64,000 nucleotides of DNA from Caballeronia hypogeia. GTDB taxonomy: Bacteria; Pseudomonadota; Gammaproteobacteria; Burkholderiales; Burkholderiaceae. The notes below the pieces were generated by a model. That model saw only the letters and a program-made list of their open reading frames with translations. It was not told the DNA's origin and made no database searches. Made by a program: the position numbers and the translations under genes. This document shows, one piece after another, positions 36,034 through 47,074 of the stretch (within the stretch, counting starts at the first letter, position 1; each line of letters begins with the position of its first letter). Location of the stretch: NCBI RefSeq assembly GCF_001544875.2, contig NZ_FCOA02000010.1:62001-126000 (forward strand), read 5' to 3'.

Positions 36034-36049
36034 TAAAATCACGATTTTA
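36034..36049. promoter_or_regulatory. Palindrome with opposed -10 boxes between smpB and ratA
   Basis: TAAAATC (36034-36040) and GATTTTA (36043-36049) form a perfect inverted repeat with a 2-base centre. Each arm contains a TAAAAT hexamer in the outward direction, a possible -10 for ratA (plus) and for smpB (minus). The -35 elements are poor, so the promoter call is tentative. Confidence 0.5.
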
Positions 36050-36118
36050 GCAGCGCGCCCTCAGTCGGAAGAACTTATGACGCGTTGCCACCCAATCTAG
36101 CCACCCGCTGCGCCCTCT

Positions 36119-36556
36119 ATGGCAGACGTCCAGAAAACCGTATTGATCCGCCATTCAGCGGAAGAAATGTTCGACCTCGTCACCGATGTCGCCGACTACC
36201 CCAATTTTTTGCCCTGGTGCGGCGGCGTCGAAATCGGCCGCCAGGACGAAAACGGCATGGAGGCGAAGATCGACATCAGCTTTAAAGGCATCAAGCAGCA
36301 TTTCGCGACGCGCAACACCCAGAAGCGTCCGACGAATATCGATATGGAGTTCCTTAGCGGGCCTTTCAAGAAGTTCACCGGATATTGGCGCTTCACGCCG
36401 CTGCGCGCGGACGCCTGCAAGATCGAATTCGCGCTGCACTATGAGTTTTCCAACGTGATTCTGGAGAAGCTCATCGGGCCGGTGTTCAGCCATATCGCCA
36501 ATACGTTCGTCGATTCCTTCGTGAAGCGCGCCGACCAGCGCTACGGTAAGCCATGA
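36119..36556 (+). CDS. ratA: RatA-like START/COQ10-family protein
   Basis: 145-residue SRPBCC-fold protein; in E. coli RatA was described as inhibiting 70S assembly, while COQ10 homologues bind ubiquinone, so the role is not settled. Features: MFDLVTDVADYPNFLPWCGG at the N-terminus and FKKFTGYWRFTPL in the middle. Coupled to rnfH by an ATGA overlap and divergent from smpB, the conserved smpB-ratA-rnfH arrangement. Confidence 0.92.
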   Translation: MADVQKTVLIRHSAEEMFDLVTDVADYPNFLPWCGGVEIGRQDENGMEAKIDISFKGIKQHFATRNTQKRPTNIDMEFLSGPFKKFTGYWRFTPLRADACKIEFALHYEFSNVILEKLIGPVFSHIANTFVDSFVKRADQRYGKP

Positions 36557-36876
36557 TGCGGATCGACGTGTGTTATGGCCTACCTGGCGGCGCGTTTCTC
36601 ACGCGCGTCGAGTTGCGCGAAGGCGCGACGGTGCGCGAGGCCATCGAGGCGAGCGGCGTGCTGCGGGCGCACCAGGAGATCGATCTTGCGACGCAGAAGG
36701 TCGGCGTGTTCGGCAAGCTCAGGCCGCTCGACGCGGCGCTCGCCGATCTCGATCGTGTGGAGATTTATCGCCCGCTGAAGGTGGATCCGAAGACCGCGCG
36801 CCAGCGTCGTGTCGACAAGACGCGCCGCGCCGGATCGATCGAAGGGCGCAAGTGGCAGTCGAAGGACTCGCGCTGA
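36553..36876 (+). CDS. rnfH: RnfH-family ubiquitin-fold protein
   Basis: 107-residue member of the RnfH/UPF0125 family, beta-grasp fold, function unknown despite the name. Motifs: IDVCYGLPGGAFLTRVELREGATVREAI, KVGVFGKL and VEIYRPLKVDPKTARQRRVDKTR. ATG 36553 overlaps the ratA stop; 36556 is an alternative start. Confidence 0.92.
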   Translation: MMRIDVCYGLPGGAFLTRVELREGATVREAIEASGVLRAHQEIDLATQKVGVFGKLRPLDAALADLDRVEIYRPLKVDPKTARQRRVDKTRRAGSIEGRKWQSKDSR

Positions 36877-36888
36877 TTCAACGCAGGT

Positions 36889-37884
36889 TCAGTGCGCGGG
36901 TGCTTGCTTTGCTTCTCCGGTCTTCCCCACGCGACGCGCCGGCTCGACCGTATGTTGTCTGACCGACCAGCTCACGCCCGCGAGCAGCAGGACGATCGCG
37001 AGCACTTCGGGCGTGCGCGGCCAGCGGCTATCGTAGACGAATGCGTAAAGCAGCGCGAAAAGCGTCTCGAACGCGATCATCTGACCTGAAAGCGTGAGCG
37101 GCAGACGTTTCGCCGCCGCGTTCCACAGCATGTTGCCGAGCCACGAGCCGACCGTCGCCAGCGCGATGCTCACGATCCAGAAAAGCTGCCAGCGCGCGGC
37201 GGGCACGCTCGCCTGCACCGTGCCTGCGGGCAGCAGCCACACCAGCGCGCCGAGGATCGCGCCGAGTAGACCCGTCACGATGCCCCACAGCACCGACCAC
37301 TCGTTGCCGTCGAAATGGCGGTTTGCCTGCAGATAGCGCGCGTTGACGACCGCATACCACGTCCACGCCGCGAGTGCGCCGACCGCGCAGGCGAGCCCGG
37401 CTACGCGGGTCAGGATGCTCGTCGCAGGCTCGCCGCTGCCCGAGCCGCCGAGCACGTCGCTGAACACATCCACATTGATGCACGCGATGCCCGCCAGCAC
37501 CAGCAGCAGCGGCGCGGCGAGCCGTTTCAGCTCGACCGCGCCGTGATCGCGCCGGCCGGCGAGCGTCACCGTCACGGGCAGAATGCCGACGATCAGCGAT
37601 GCTGGCGCGACGCCCACGAGCTGCACGGCGCTCGCGAGCAGCATGTAGTAGAGCAGGTTGCCGACCAGCGCCAGCTTCACCAGCGCGACGAAATCGGCGC
37701 GCGTGAGCTTGGCGATGAGCCTGCGCGCGAACGGCAGCGCGACTGCGAGCGACACGACGCCGTACATCAGATACCGGCCGATGGACAGCGTGAGCGGCGA
37801 AAAGTCTGGCAGGATTCGCGGCGCCAGAAAAATGAAACCCCAGATGGCGCCCGCCGACATTCCGTACATCACACCGCGCTGCAT
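36889..37884 (-). CDS. EamA/DMT-family transporter
   Basis: 331 residues with about ten predicted membrane helices in two EamA-type halves (GAIWGFIFLAPRI near the N-terminus; GSWLGNMLWNAAAKRLPLTLSGQMIAFETLFALLYAF near the C-terminus). Substrate unknown; this class often exports amino acids or metabolites. It converges on rnfH with a 12-bp gap and diverges from guaB. The C-terminal 25 residues are a basic, Pro-rich cytoplasmic tail. Confidence 0.85.
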   Translation of the reverse strand: MQRGVMYGMSAGAIWGFIFLAPRILPDFSPLTLSIGRYLMYGVVSLAVALPFARRLIAKLTRADFVALVKLALVGNLLYYMLLASAVQLVGVAPASLIVGILPVTVTLAGRRDHGAVELKRLAAPLLLVLAGIACINVDVFSDVLGGSGSGEPATSILTRVAGLACAVGALAAWTWYAVVNARYLQANRHFDGNEWSVLWGIVTGLLGAILGALVWLLPAGTVQASVPAARWQLFWIVSIALATVGSWLGNMLWNAAAKRLPLTLSGQMIAFETLFALLYAFVYDSRWPRTPEVLAIVLLLAGVSWSVRQHTVEPARRVGKTGEAKQAPAH

Positions 37885-38058
37885 TGCCCGACTCCCTACG
37901 TTTGTTTCAAGATTTCACGAAAAGCGCCGAAGCGTAGCACGCGCCGGGCGCGCCGGTCTTGTTCAAAACTGCACGCGGCGCGGCCGCGCGAGCGGCAAAA
38001 TCGCGCCCGCCGGCGGCGCGGATTTTGCGGCTGAATGGCCTAAGCTGCTGTTCGGGCA

Positions 38059-39574
<1,516 letters not shown>

Positions 39575-39610
39575 CGTCGATTAACCGTCGATTTTTCACG
39601 CGGACTGACC

Positions 39611-40420
39611 ATGAAACCGTTGCTGCGGGTCGTGCTCGTCATTAATGCCCTGATTTTCCTCGCGTACGGCCTGCTGTTTCTGCTGACGCCGTGGGCGGGG
39701 CTGTATGGCGCGCTGCAACTGGATTCGATCCGCGTGCAACCGGTGTTCGCCGGGCAGTTGCTCGGCGTCGCGCTCGTCGGTTTGTCATGGCTCGCGTTTC
39801 ATGCGGCGGTCGATGGCGCATTAACTGCCCGGGCGGCGCGGGTGTCGGGCCACGTGCAGTGGCTCTCGGGCGTCGTGGTGCTGGTGTGGCTGCTCGGGTT
39901 GCATTCGCCGCAACTGGACGGTTTCGGGCAGATCATCGCGGCGGTCGTCGGCGCGGTGCTGGTGGTTTTGGGTTTCGGCAGCGTGCGGCTGTCGTCGGTG
40001 GTGCGGCGGCGCGAGCGCGCGGCGCAGGCCGGCGCGGCTTCGGCGCAGCGCGCGGAGAAAAAAGCCGCGCAAAAGCGTGGCGATGAGCGCGCGACGGTTA
40101 CGCCGTCCGCCGACAGCGCGATCCGCCCGGCGGCGCGCGCGCCAGGGGCGACCGCCATCGACCCGGTATCGGGCCGCGCGATCGATCCGGCGGGACGTCC
40201 GCTCGATCCCGTATCGCCGATCGCGCCGGCCGCCGTCGTCGCCCATCCGGACGGCGCGGTCGATCCGGTCACGGGCGGCACACTCGATCCGGTCACCGGC
40301 CGCGCGATCGATCCGGTCACGGGCCGGCGCATCGAACCGGTCATCAGCGGCGAGATCGATCCGGCAACGGGTCGAAGAGTCGATCCGCTCGCGCCGGACG
40401 CCGGGCGCGTACCACGATGA
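39611..40420 (+). CDS. Membrane protein with C-terminal DPVTGR octapeptide repeats, function unknown
   Basis: 269 residues not assigned to any family by eye. Residues 1-130 hold about four hydrophobic helices (FLAYGLLFLLTPWAGLYG, LLGVALVGLSWLAFHAAV, VVVLVWLLGLH, IIAAVVGAVLVVLGFG). A basic stretch follows (RRRERAAQ ... EKKAAQKRGDER). From about 175 the chain is a repeat tail: AIDPVSGR AIDPAGRP, then six octads at 216-263. It sits 36 bp after guaB and 163 bp before guaA, so it is probably co-transcribed with GMP synthesis genes; whether that is functional is unknown. The tail has the hydrophilic composition expected on one side of the membrane. Confidence 0.75.
   Translation: MKPLLRVVLVINALIFLAYGLLFLLTPWAGLYGALQLDSIRVQPVFAGQLLGVALVGLSWLAFHAAVDGALTARAARVSGHVQWLSGVVVLVWLLGLHSPQLDGFGQIIAAVVGAVLVVLGFGSVRLSSVVRRRERAAQAGAASAQRAEKKAAQKRGDERATVTPSADSAIRPAARAPGATAIDPVSGRAIDPAGRPLDPVSPIAPAAVVAHPDGAVDPVTGGTLDPVTGRAIDPVTGRRIEPVISGEIDPATGRRVDPLAPDAGRVPR
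40256..40399 (+). repeat. Six 24-bp coding repeats (xDPVTGRx octads)
   Basis: Six consecutive in-frame octads, AVDPVTGG, TLDPVTGR, AIDPVTGR, RIEPVISG, EIDPATGR and RVDPLAPD, form residues 216-263 of the protein between guaB and guaA. The DNA core GATCCGGTCAC is repeated nearly exactly in the first three units. Related octads occur upstream near 40160-40205. Confidence 0.88.
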
Positions 40421-40583
40421 AGGCGCGAAGCGCATGGAACGCCCAGCAGACGCGCAGCTTCGCAAATACGCAAGACAAGCACGGTCGGCCTTCGCGCCGG
40501 CCGTCGATTTATTTACCGTCGGGCTCGCATCAACGCCGCGCGACGGCACACAACATTCGTTCACTTAGCCTTTGGCCGCAGCC

Positions 40584-42167
40584 ATGCACGACAAAATCCT
40601 GATTCTCGATTTCGGCTCCCAAGTCACCCAACTGATCGCGCGGCGCATCCGCGAGTCGCATGTCTATTCGGAGATTCATCCGTACGACGTCGACGAGACT
40701 TTCATCCGCGAGTTCGCGCCGAAGGGCATCATCCTGTCGGGTGGGCCGAACTCGGTCACCGAAGCCAAGTCTCCGCGCGCCCCGCAGATCGTTTTCGATC
40801 TCGGCGTGCCGGTGCTCGGCATCTGCTACGGCATGCAGACCATGGCTGATCAGCTCGGCGGCAAGGTCGAGCTCGGCAACGTGCGCGAATTCGGTTACGC
40901 GGAAGTGCAGGCGCTGAATCACACGGGTTTTCTCGAGGGCATCCAGGACTTCAGGAGCGACAAAGACGAGTCGATGCTCAAGGTGTGGATGAGCCACGGC
41001 GACAAGGTCGTCGACCTGCCTGCCGGCTTCAAGCTGATGGCGTCCACGCCGTCGTGCCCGATCGCCGCGATGGCCGATGACGACCGCCGTTTTTACGGTC
41101 TGCAATGGCATCCGGAAGTCACGCACACGGTGCAGGGCCGCGCGATGCTCGAGCGCTTCGTGCTGGAACTGTGCGGCGCGCAGGCGGACTGGGAGATGGG
41201 CCACTACATCGACGAGGCGGTCGAGAAGATCCGCGCGCAAGTCGGCGGCGAGCATGTGATTCTGGGCTTGTCGGGCGGCGTGGATTCGTCGGTGGCGGCG
41301 GCGCTGCTGCATCGCGCGATCGGCGATCAGCTGACCTGCGTGTTCGTCGATCACGGTCTGTTGCGTCAGAACGAGGCGGAACAGGTGATGTCGACGTTCG
41401 CGGATCACCTCGGCGTGAAGGTGATTCACGTCGATGCGAGCGCGGAATTCCTGCAGAAGCTCGCCGGCGTGACCGACCCGGAAGCGAAGCGCAAGATCAT
41501 CGGCGCGGAATTCGTCGAAGTGTTCCACAAGGAGTCGGACAAGCTCACCGACGCCAAATGGCTTGCGCAGGGCACGATCTATCCGGACGTGATCGAATCG
41601 GCGGGCAAGGGCAAGAAGGGCGCGCACACGATCAAGAGCCATCACAATGTCGGCGGCTTGCCGGAGACCTTGAACCTGAAGCTGCTCGAGCCGCTGCGCG
41701 AGCTGTTCAAGGACGAAGTGCGCGAGCTCGGCGTGAAGCTCGGCTTGCCGCACGCGATGGTGTATCGCCATCCGTTCCCGGGACCGGGGCTCGGCGTGCG
41801 GATTCTCGGCGAAGTGAAGCGCGAATTCGCCGACCTGCTGCGCCGTGCGGACGCGATTTTTATCGAGACGCTGCGCAACACCATCGACAAGGAGACGGGC
41901 AAGTCGTGGTACGACCTGACGAGCCAGGCGTTCGCGGTGTTCCTGCCGGTGAAGAGCGTCGGCGTGATGGGCGACGGGCGCACTTATGAGTACGTCGTCG
42001 CGCTGCGCGCCGTGCAGACGCTCGACTTCATGACGGCGCACTGGGCGCATCTGCCGCATGATCTGCTCGGGCATGTGAGCAACCGGATCATCAACGAAGT
42101 GCGCGGCATCAATCGGGTCGTGTATGACATTTCGGGCAAGCCGCCGGCGACGATCGAGTGGGAATAA
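40584..42167 (+). CDS. guaA: GMP synthase (glutamine-hydrolysing)
   Basis: Converts XMP to GMP with glutamine and ATP. ATG 40584 ([21 protein letters not shown]) is the family start; the in-frame TTG upstream is unlikely. 527 residues: class I amidotransferase domain with [10 protein letters not shown] (Cys81) and the WHPEV His, an ATP-pyrophosphatase domain with SGGVDSS (230-236), and a C-terminal dimerisation domain ending PPATIEWE. Confidence 0.97.
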   Translation: MHDKILILDFGSQVTQLIARRIRESHVYSEIHPYDVDETFIREFAPKGIILSGGPNSVTEAKSPRAPQIVFDLGVPVLGICYGMQTMADQLGGKVELGNVREFGYAEVQALNHTGFLEGIQDFRSDKDESMLKVWMSHGDKVVDLPAGFKLMASTPSCPIAAMADDDRRFYGLQWHPEVTHTVQGRAMLERFVLELCGAQADWEMGHYIDEAVEKIRAQVGGEHVILGLSGGVDSSVAAALLHRAIGDQLTCVFVDHGLLRQNEAEQVMSTFADHLGVKVIHVDASAEFLQKLAGVTDPEAKRKIIGAEFVEVFHKESDKLTDAKWLAQGTIYPDVIESAGKGKKGAHTIKSHHNVGGLPETLNLKLLEPLRELFKDEVRELGVKLGLPHAMVYRHPFPGPGLGVRILGEVKREFADLLRRADAIFIETLRNTIDKETGKSWYDLTSQAFAVFLPVKSVGVMGDGRTYEYVVALRAVQTLDFMTAHWAHLPHDLLGHVSNRIINEVRGINRVVYDISGKPPATIEWE

Positions 42168-42202
42168 CGCTCGCCGCTTCACGCTGAACGCGAGCCGGGC
42201 GC

Positions 42203-42796
42203 ATGAATGACGCGCCGCCCGATCACGAACGGAAGAGTGAGCGCGTCACCGACTCGCTCTTCTTCGCCCTTTATCCCGACGAAGCCGCCGCCGCGCTCAT
42301 CGATGAACTCGCGGCGCGGCTTCGCGTCGGGCACAGGCTGAAGGCGAGGGCGATTTCTGCGGATCGCCTTCACGTCACCTTGCATTACCTCGGCGCTTTT
42401 GCCGGCCTCCCCGCCGATCTGCTTGCACAGGCACGCGCCGCAGCCTCCCAAGTCAGACTCCCGCCAGTCGACATTACCCTCGACCGCATCGAAAGCTTTT
42501 CGGGTCGACGCGCCAAACGTCCGCTGGTCCTGTCGGGCGATGCCACCGATTCACTCGACGCGCTCGAACAAAGCCTCGGCGCCGCGCTCGACACGGCCGG
42601 CATTCCGCTCAAACGCCATCCGCGCTTCACGCCTCACGTGACGCTGCTCTACGACGAACATCGCATCGCGCGGCAAGCCATCACGCCGATCGCCTGGACC
42701 GCCCGCGAATTCGCGCTCGTACGCAGCTTTCTCGGCCAGTCGCGCCACGAAGTGCTCGCCCGCTGGCCGCTCCGGCACGCGAGCAATCCGATTTAA
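42203..42796 (+). CDS. thpR: RNA 2',3'-cyclic phosphodiesterase (2H/LigT family)
   Basis: 197 residues with the two HxT motifs of the 2H phosphoesterase fold: HVTLHYLG (His57) and HVTLLYDE (His145). The enzyme opens 2',3'-cyclic phosphates on RNA ends; its physiological substrate is unclear. It follows guaA by 35 bp and ends 71 bp before ddpX. Confidence 0.9.
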   Translation: MNDAPPDHERKSERVTDSLFFALYPDEAAAALIDELAARLRVGHRLKARAISADRLHVTLHYLGAFAGLPADLLAQARAAASQVRLPPVDITLDRIESFSGRRAKRPLVLSGDATDSLDALEQSLGAALDTAGIPLKRHPRFTPHVTLLYDEHRIARQAITPIAWTAREFALVRSFLGQSRHEVLARWPLRHASNPI

Positions 42797-42867
42797 AGGT
42801 TTCGCGGATTTTTCTAACGCGTTAAGGTTCGTCTATCGAATTCGAAATCGAAGCTGCACGCGAACAC

Positions 42868-43431
42868 ATGACTCGATCCCGCCTGCTGCACATCACGCCC
42901 GAAACCCACCACGTCCAGATCGATCTCGTCTACGCGACCGATCGCAATTTCACCGGAAAACCCATCTACAAGGCCCAGCACTGCCTGCTGCTGGAACCCG
43001 CCGAAGCCGCATTGCGTAAAGCCGTCGATATCGCGCGGAGCATCGGCATGACGCTGCGGATCTTCGATGCCTATCGTCCGCCGCAAGCGCAAAAAGTGCT
43101 GTGGGACTTTCTGCCGGACCCGAACTTCATCGCGGAACTCGGACGCGGCTCGAATCACAGCCGCGGCACGGCCGTGGATCTCACGCTCGTCGACGGCGAA
43201 GGCAACGAACTCGACATGGGCACCGGCTTCGACGCGATGGTCGCCGAATCCGAGCACTTTCACTTCGGCCTGCCAGAGCACGTGCAGCGCAACCGCACGC
43301 TCTTGCTGGGCGTGATGCATGGCGCGGGCTTCACGCACATCAAAAGCGAGTGGTGGCATTACGAATTGCCAGGCTCGCGCGAACTTGCTCTGATCGACAA
43401 CGAAGAATGCGGCCCGCTGCGGCTCATGTAA
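42868..43431 (+). CDS. ddpX: D-alanyl-D-alanine dipeptidase (VanX/DdpX type)
   Basis: Zinc M15D peptidase hydrolysing D-Ala-D-Ala. 187 residues; AYRPP (Arg70), SNHSRGTAVD with zinc ligands His97 and Asp104, and EWWHYE with Glu161 and His164 fit the VanX active site. No signal peptide is visible, so it should act in the cytoplasm on imported dipeptide. It heads the ddpX-A-B-C-D-F order known from E. coli. There is no vanH/vanA ligase nearby, so context points to dipeptide use rather than glycopeptide resistance. Confidence 0.9.
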   Translation: MTRSRLLHITPETHHVQIDLVYATDRNFTGKPIYKAQHCLLLEPAEAALRKAVDIARSIGMTLRIFDAYRPPQAQKVLWDFLPDPNFIAELGRGSNHSRGTAVDLTLVDGEGNELDMGTGFDAMVAESEHFHFGLPEHVQRNRTLLLGVMHGAGFTHIKSEWWHYELPGSRELALIDNEECGPLRLM

Positions 43432-43459
43432 AAACGCGACATCCACAGGACGACAGCAC

Positions 43460-45052
43460 ATGAAAATAGCACTGGCGGCGCTCATGCTCGCATCGGCGTT
43501 CGCGGCGGGATTCGGCGGGCATACGGCGAGCGCGGCGACGCCGAAGGACATGTTCGTCATGGCGACCCTGCTCGACGAGTTCACCTCGCTCGATCCCGGC
43601 GAAATATACGAGCTCGTGCCGGAGGAATACGTCGCGAATACGTACGACCGGCTGGTGCGGGTCGATCTGAAAGACCCGTCGAAATTCAATGGCGATGTCG
43701 CCCAGTCCTGGACCGTGAGTCCCGACGGTCTCACCTTCACGTTCAAACTGCGCCCTGGGCTCAAGTTCCATTCCGGCAACGCGCTCACCGCCGATGACGT
43801 AGCGTGGTCCATCCAGCGCACCGCGCTGCTCGACAAGGGCGCGGCGGCGGTGCTCGCGGGCATCGGACTGACGAAGGCCAACGCGCTGCTGAACGTGAAG
43901 AAGATCGACGATACGACCGTCTCCGTCACGACCGATCAGCGTTACGCACCGACCTTTGTTCTGAACGTGCTCGGCTCGTGGCCGGCGTCGGTGGTCGATC
44001 GCAAGCTGGTCGAATCGCACGCGAAGGCCGGCGACTACGGCAACGACTGGCTCAAGACCAACGAGGCCGGATCGGGCGCGTACAAGCTCGTCAAATGGAC
44101 GGCCAACGACAGCATCGTGCTGCAGCGTTTCGAGGGTTACCGCATTCCGCTCGCGATGAAGCGCATCGTGCTGCGTCACGTGACCGAAGCGGCGAGCCAG
44201 CGCCTGATGATCCAGAACGGCGATATCGACGTCGCGCGCGATCTCTCTCCCGACGATCTCGACACGCTCTCGAAGAACGGCGTGATCAAGGCCACCGCCG
44301 TGCCGCAGGCGACGCTCATGTACCTCGGCCTCAACAACAAGAATCCGAATCTCGCGAAGCCGGAAGTCTGGGAAGCGATGAAGTGGCTGATCGACTATCA
44401 GGGCATTCAGAAGAACGTGATCCGCACGACCTACAAGGTTCATGAGGCGTTCCTGCCCGAGGGCTTCCTCGGTGCGCTGAACGAAGACCCGTATCACCAG
44501 GACGTCGCGAAGGCGAAGGCACTGCTCGCGAAAGCGGGTCTCGCCAACGGCTTCACGGTCAAGATGGACGTGCGCAACGATTATCCGTACAGCGAGATCG
44601 CGCAGGCGGTGCAGGCGAATCTCGCGCTCGGCAACATCAAGGTGGAGCTCGTGCCAAGCGACAACAAGCAGACGCTCGGGCGCTATCGGGCGCGGGCGCA
44701 CGATATCTATATCGGCGAATGGTCGGCGGACTACATCGATCCGCACAGCAATGCGCAGGGTTTCGTATGGAATCCGGACAACTCGGAGGCGTCGAGCTAC
44801 AAGATGCTCGCGTGGCGCAACGCGTGGGACATTCCGCAATTGACCAAGGAAACCAACGCCGCGCTCGCCGAAAGCGACCCGAAAAAGCGCGCGCAACTGT
44901 ACGGAAAGATGCAGCGCGAAGTGCTCGCCAAGTCGCCGTTCGTGATCATGTTCCAGAAGGTGTCGCAGGTTGCGGCGCGGCCCGGCGTCACCGGTCTCGA
45001 AGTCGGGCCGATCAACGATCTCGTGTCGTATCGCAACATCAAGAAGCAGTGA
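43460..45052 (+). CDS. ddpA: Peptide ABC transporter substrate-binding protein (SBP_bac_5)
   Basis: Periplasmic binding protein of a dipeptide/oligopeptide importer, 530 residues. Signal peptide MKIALAALMLASAFAAGFGGHTASAA; mature part has the family-5 core (SWTVSPDGLTFTFKLRPGLKFHSGNALTADDVAWS). The substrate is inferred to be D-Ala-D-Ala or a related peptide from ddpX next door (28-bp gap). The stop overlaps the GTG start of the first permease by 4 bp. Confidence 0.87.
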   Translation: MKIALAALMLASAFAAGFGGHTASAATPKDMFVMATLLDEFTSLDPGEIYELVPEEYVANTYDRLVRVDLKDPSKFNGDVAQSWTVSPDGLTFTFKLRPGLKFHSGNALTADDVAWSIQRTALLDKGAAAVLAGIGLTKANALLNVKKIDDTTVSVTTDQRYAPTFVLNVLGSWPASVVDRKLVESHAKAGDYGNDWLKTNEAGSGAYKLVKWTANDSIVLQRFEGYRIPLAMKRIVLRHVTEAASQRLMIQNGDIDVARDLSPDDLDTLSKNGVIKATAVPQATLMYLGLNNKNPNLAKPEVWEAMKWLIDYQGIQKNVIRTTYKVHEAFLPEGFLGALNEDPYHQDVAKAKALLAKAGLANGFTVKMDVRNDYPYSEIAQAVQANLALGNIKVELVPSDNKQTLGRYRARAHDIYIGEWSADYIDPHSNAQGFVWNPDNSEASSYKMLAWRNAWDIPQLTKETNAALAESDPKKRAQLYGKMQREVLAKSPFVIMFQKVSQVAARPGVTGLEVGPINDLVSYRNIKKQ

Positions 45053-46116
45053 GCGCCGTCACGTTCTTCGAGCGCATGCGCGCCGCGAGTTCCAGGCGCG
45101 GCGGCGTGCGCATTGTATTGGCGCTCGCGCGCTGGATCGCGATGCTCGCCATCACGTTTCTCGGGTTGCTCGCGATCACGTTTTTCATCGGCCGCAAGAT
45201 TCCGATCGATCCGGTACTCGCCATTCTGGGCGACCGCGCGTCCGCCGCCGCGTATGCGGCCGCGCGCCTGAGGCTCGGGCTGGACAAGCCGCTCATCGAG
45301 CAATTCCTGATCTACGCGCGCGACGTGCTGCACGGCAACCTCGGCATCTCACTTCTGACCGCGAATCCGGTCATCGACGACATCAAGCGCGTCTTTCCCG
45401 CGACGCTCGAACTCGCGACACTGTCGACCTTCATCGGCGTCGCGATCGGCGTACCGCTCGGCGTCGCGGCGGCGGTCAAGCACAACCGCATCGTCGATCA
45501 CCTCGCGCGCGTGATCGGCCTCGCGGGCAGCTCGGTGCCGGTGTTCTGGCTCGCCTTGATGGGCTTGCTGCTCTTCTACGCGCGGCTGCATTGGGTGTCG
45601 GGGCCAGGGCGCATCGATCCGATGTACGACGGCATGGTCGATACTCGCACCGGCAGCCTGCTGATCGATTCCATTCTCGCCGGCGAGTGGGATGTGTTCA
45701 GAAACGCGTTCTCGCATATCGCGCTGCCGGCAAGCGTGCTCGCGTTCTATTCGATCGCGTATCTGTCGCGCATGACGCGCTCGTTCATGCTCGAGCAACT
45801 GGGCCAGGAATACGTGACGACCGCGCGCGCGAAAGGCCTGCCCGAGCGCCGCGTGATCTGGCGGCATGCGTTCGGCAACATCGCGGTGCCGCTGCTGACC
45901 GTGATCGCGCTCGCGTACAGCTATTTGCTGGAAGGCTCTGTGCTGACCGAGATCGTGTTCGCGTGGCCGGGCATCGGCTCATATCTGACGGGCGCGCTGC
46001 TCAACGCCGACATGAACGCCGTGCTCGGCAGCACGCTCGTGATCGGCGCGACGTTCATCGCGCTCAATCTGCTGACGGACGCGCTGTATCGCGTGTTCGA
46101 TCCACGCGCGCGCTGA
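45049..46116 (+). CDS. ddpB: Peptide ABC transporter permease (DppB/DdpB type)
   Basis: Inner-membrane subunit, 355 residues from GTG 45049, which overlaps the upstream stop (GTGA); ATG 45076 is an alternative. Six membrane helices and the permease EAA loop (FMLEQLGQEYVTTARAKGLPERRVIWRHAFGN). An N-terminal segment precedes the first helix. It forms a heterodimer with the next permease. Confidence 0.88.
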   Translation: MSAVTFFERMRAASSRRGGVRIVLALARWIAMLAITFLGLLAITFFIGRKIPIDPVLAILGDRASAAAYAAARLRLGLDKPLIEQFLIYARDVLHGNLGISLLTANPVIDDIKRVFPATLELATLSTFIGVAIGVPLGVAAAVKHNRIVDHLARVIGLAGSSVPVFWLALMGLLLFYARLHWVSGPGRIDPMYDGMVDTRTGSLLIDSILAGEWDVFRNAFSHIALPASVLAFYSIAYLSRMTRSFMLEQLGQEYVTTARAKGLPERRVIWRHAFGNIAVPLLTVIALAYSYLLEGSVLTEIVFAWPGIGSYLTGALLNADMNAVLGSTLVIGATFIALNLLTDALYRVFDPRAR

Positions 46117-46134
46117 CATGGAGGAAGCCGACGA

Positions 46135-47073
46135 ATGCAATCTCCCGCGGAGCGCACGCCGATGAAGCAACAGCGACGGCAATGGCGCGCCTGGCTTCTC
46201 ACCGATACGCCTGCTTCGCCGCGGCAGGCCGCGCTCGGGCGCGCATACCGGCGCTGGCGACGGTTCTCGTCCAATCCGCTCAGCATGCTCGGGCTCGTGA
46301 TTCTGGTGCTGCTCGTCGTGGTCGCGGCCGTCGGTCCGTTCGTCGTCACGCAGGACCCCTTGCAGCAAGTGCTGAGCGAGCGTCTCACGCCGCCCAGCGC
46401 CGCGCACTGGTTCGGCACCGATCAGCTCGGCCGCGACATCCTCTCGCGGCTCGTGCACGGCTCGCGCCTGACGCTGGCGATCGCGATTCTCGTCGTCGTG
46501 CTGGTCGTGCCGATCGGCCTGCTGATGGGCACGGTGGCGGGCTATTGCGGCGGCATCGTCGATACCGTGCTGATGCGTCTGACCGATGTCGCGCTCGCGT
46601 TCCCGAAGATCGTGCTCGCGCTCGCGTTCGCGGCGGCGCTGGGGCCGGGCGTGCTCAACGCGGTGATCGCGCTGTCGATCACCGCATGGCCGCCGTATGC
46701 GCGTCTCGCGCGCGCGGAGTCGCTGCGTCTCGCGCAGGCCGATTTCATTCACGCTGCGCGTCTGCAGGGCGCGTCGCCGGTGCGGATTCTGCTGCGCTAT
46801 ATCGTGCCGTTGTGTTCGTCGTCGGTGATCGTGCGCGCCACGCTCGACATGGCGGGCATCATTCTCGCCGTCGCCGGTCTCGGTTTTCTCGGACTGGGCG
46901 CGCGGCCACCGAGCCCGGAGTGGGGCTACATGGTCGCGGCGGGCCGCAACGTGCTGCTCGACGCCTGGTGGGTCGCGACCATTCCCGGTCTGGCGATTCT
47001 CGCCGTGAGCCTCGCTTTCAACCTGCTCGGCGACGGCCTGCGCGACGTCTTCGATCCGCGTCATGGAGGCTGA
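46135..47073 (+). CDS. ddpC: Peptide ABC transporter permease (DppC/DdpC type)
   Basis: 312 residues; N-terminal OppC-like segment (RRWRRFSSNPLSMLGLVIL), HWFGTDQLGRDILSRLVHGSR and EAA-loop ADFIHAARLQGASPVRILLRYIVP. The stop is 1 bp before the start of the ATPase gene at 47075, whose ribosome binding site lies within the ddpC end. Confidence 0.88.
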   Translation: MQSPAERTPMKQQRRQWRAWLLTDTPASPRQAALGRAYRRWRRFSSNPLSMLGLVILVLLVVVAAVGPFVVTQDPLQQVLSERLTPPSAAHWFGTDQLGRDILSRLVHGSRLTLAIAILVVVLVVPIGLLMGTVAGYCGGIVDTVLMRLTDVALAFPKIVLALAFAAALGPGVLNAVIALSITAWPPYARLARAESLRLAQADFIHAARLQGASPVRILLRYIVPLCSSSVIVRATLDMAGIILAVAGLGFLGLGARPPSPEWGYMVAAGRNVLLDAWWVATIPGLAILAVSLAFNLLGDGLRDVFDPRHGG

Positions 47074-47074
47074 C

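Noticed and set aside
42868..43431. Vancomycin-resistance vanX gene
   Set aside because: The active site fits, but no vanH, vanA or regulator genes are present and a peptide importer follows; this is the ddpX arrangement.
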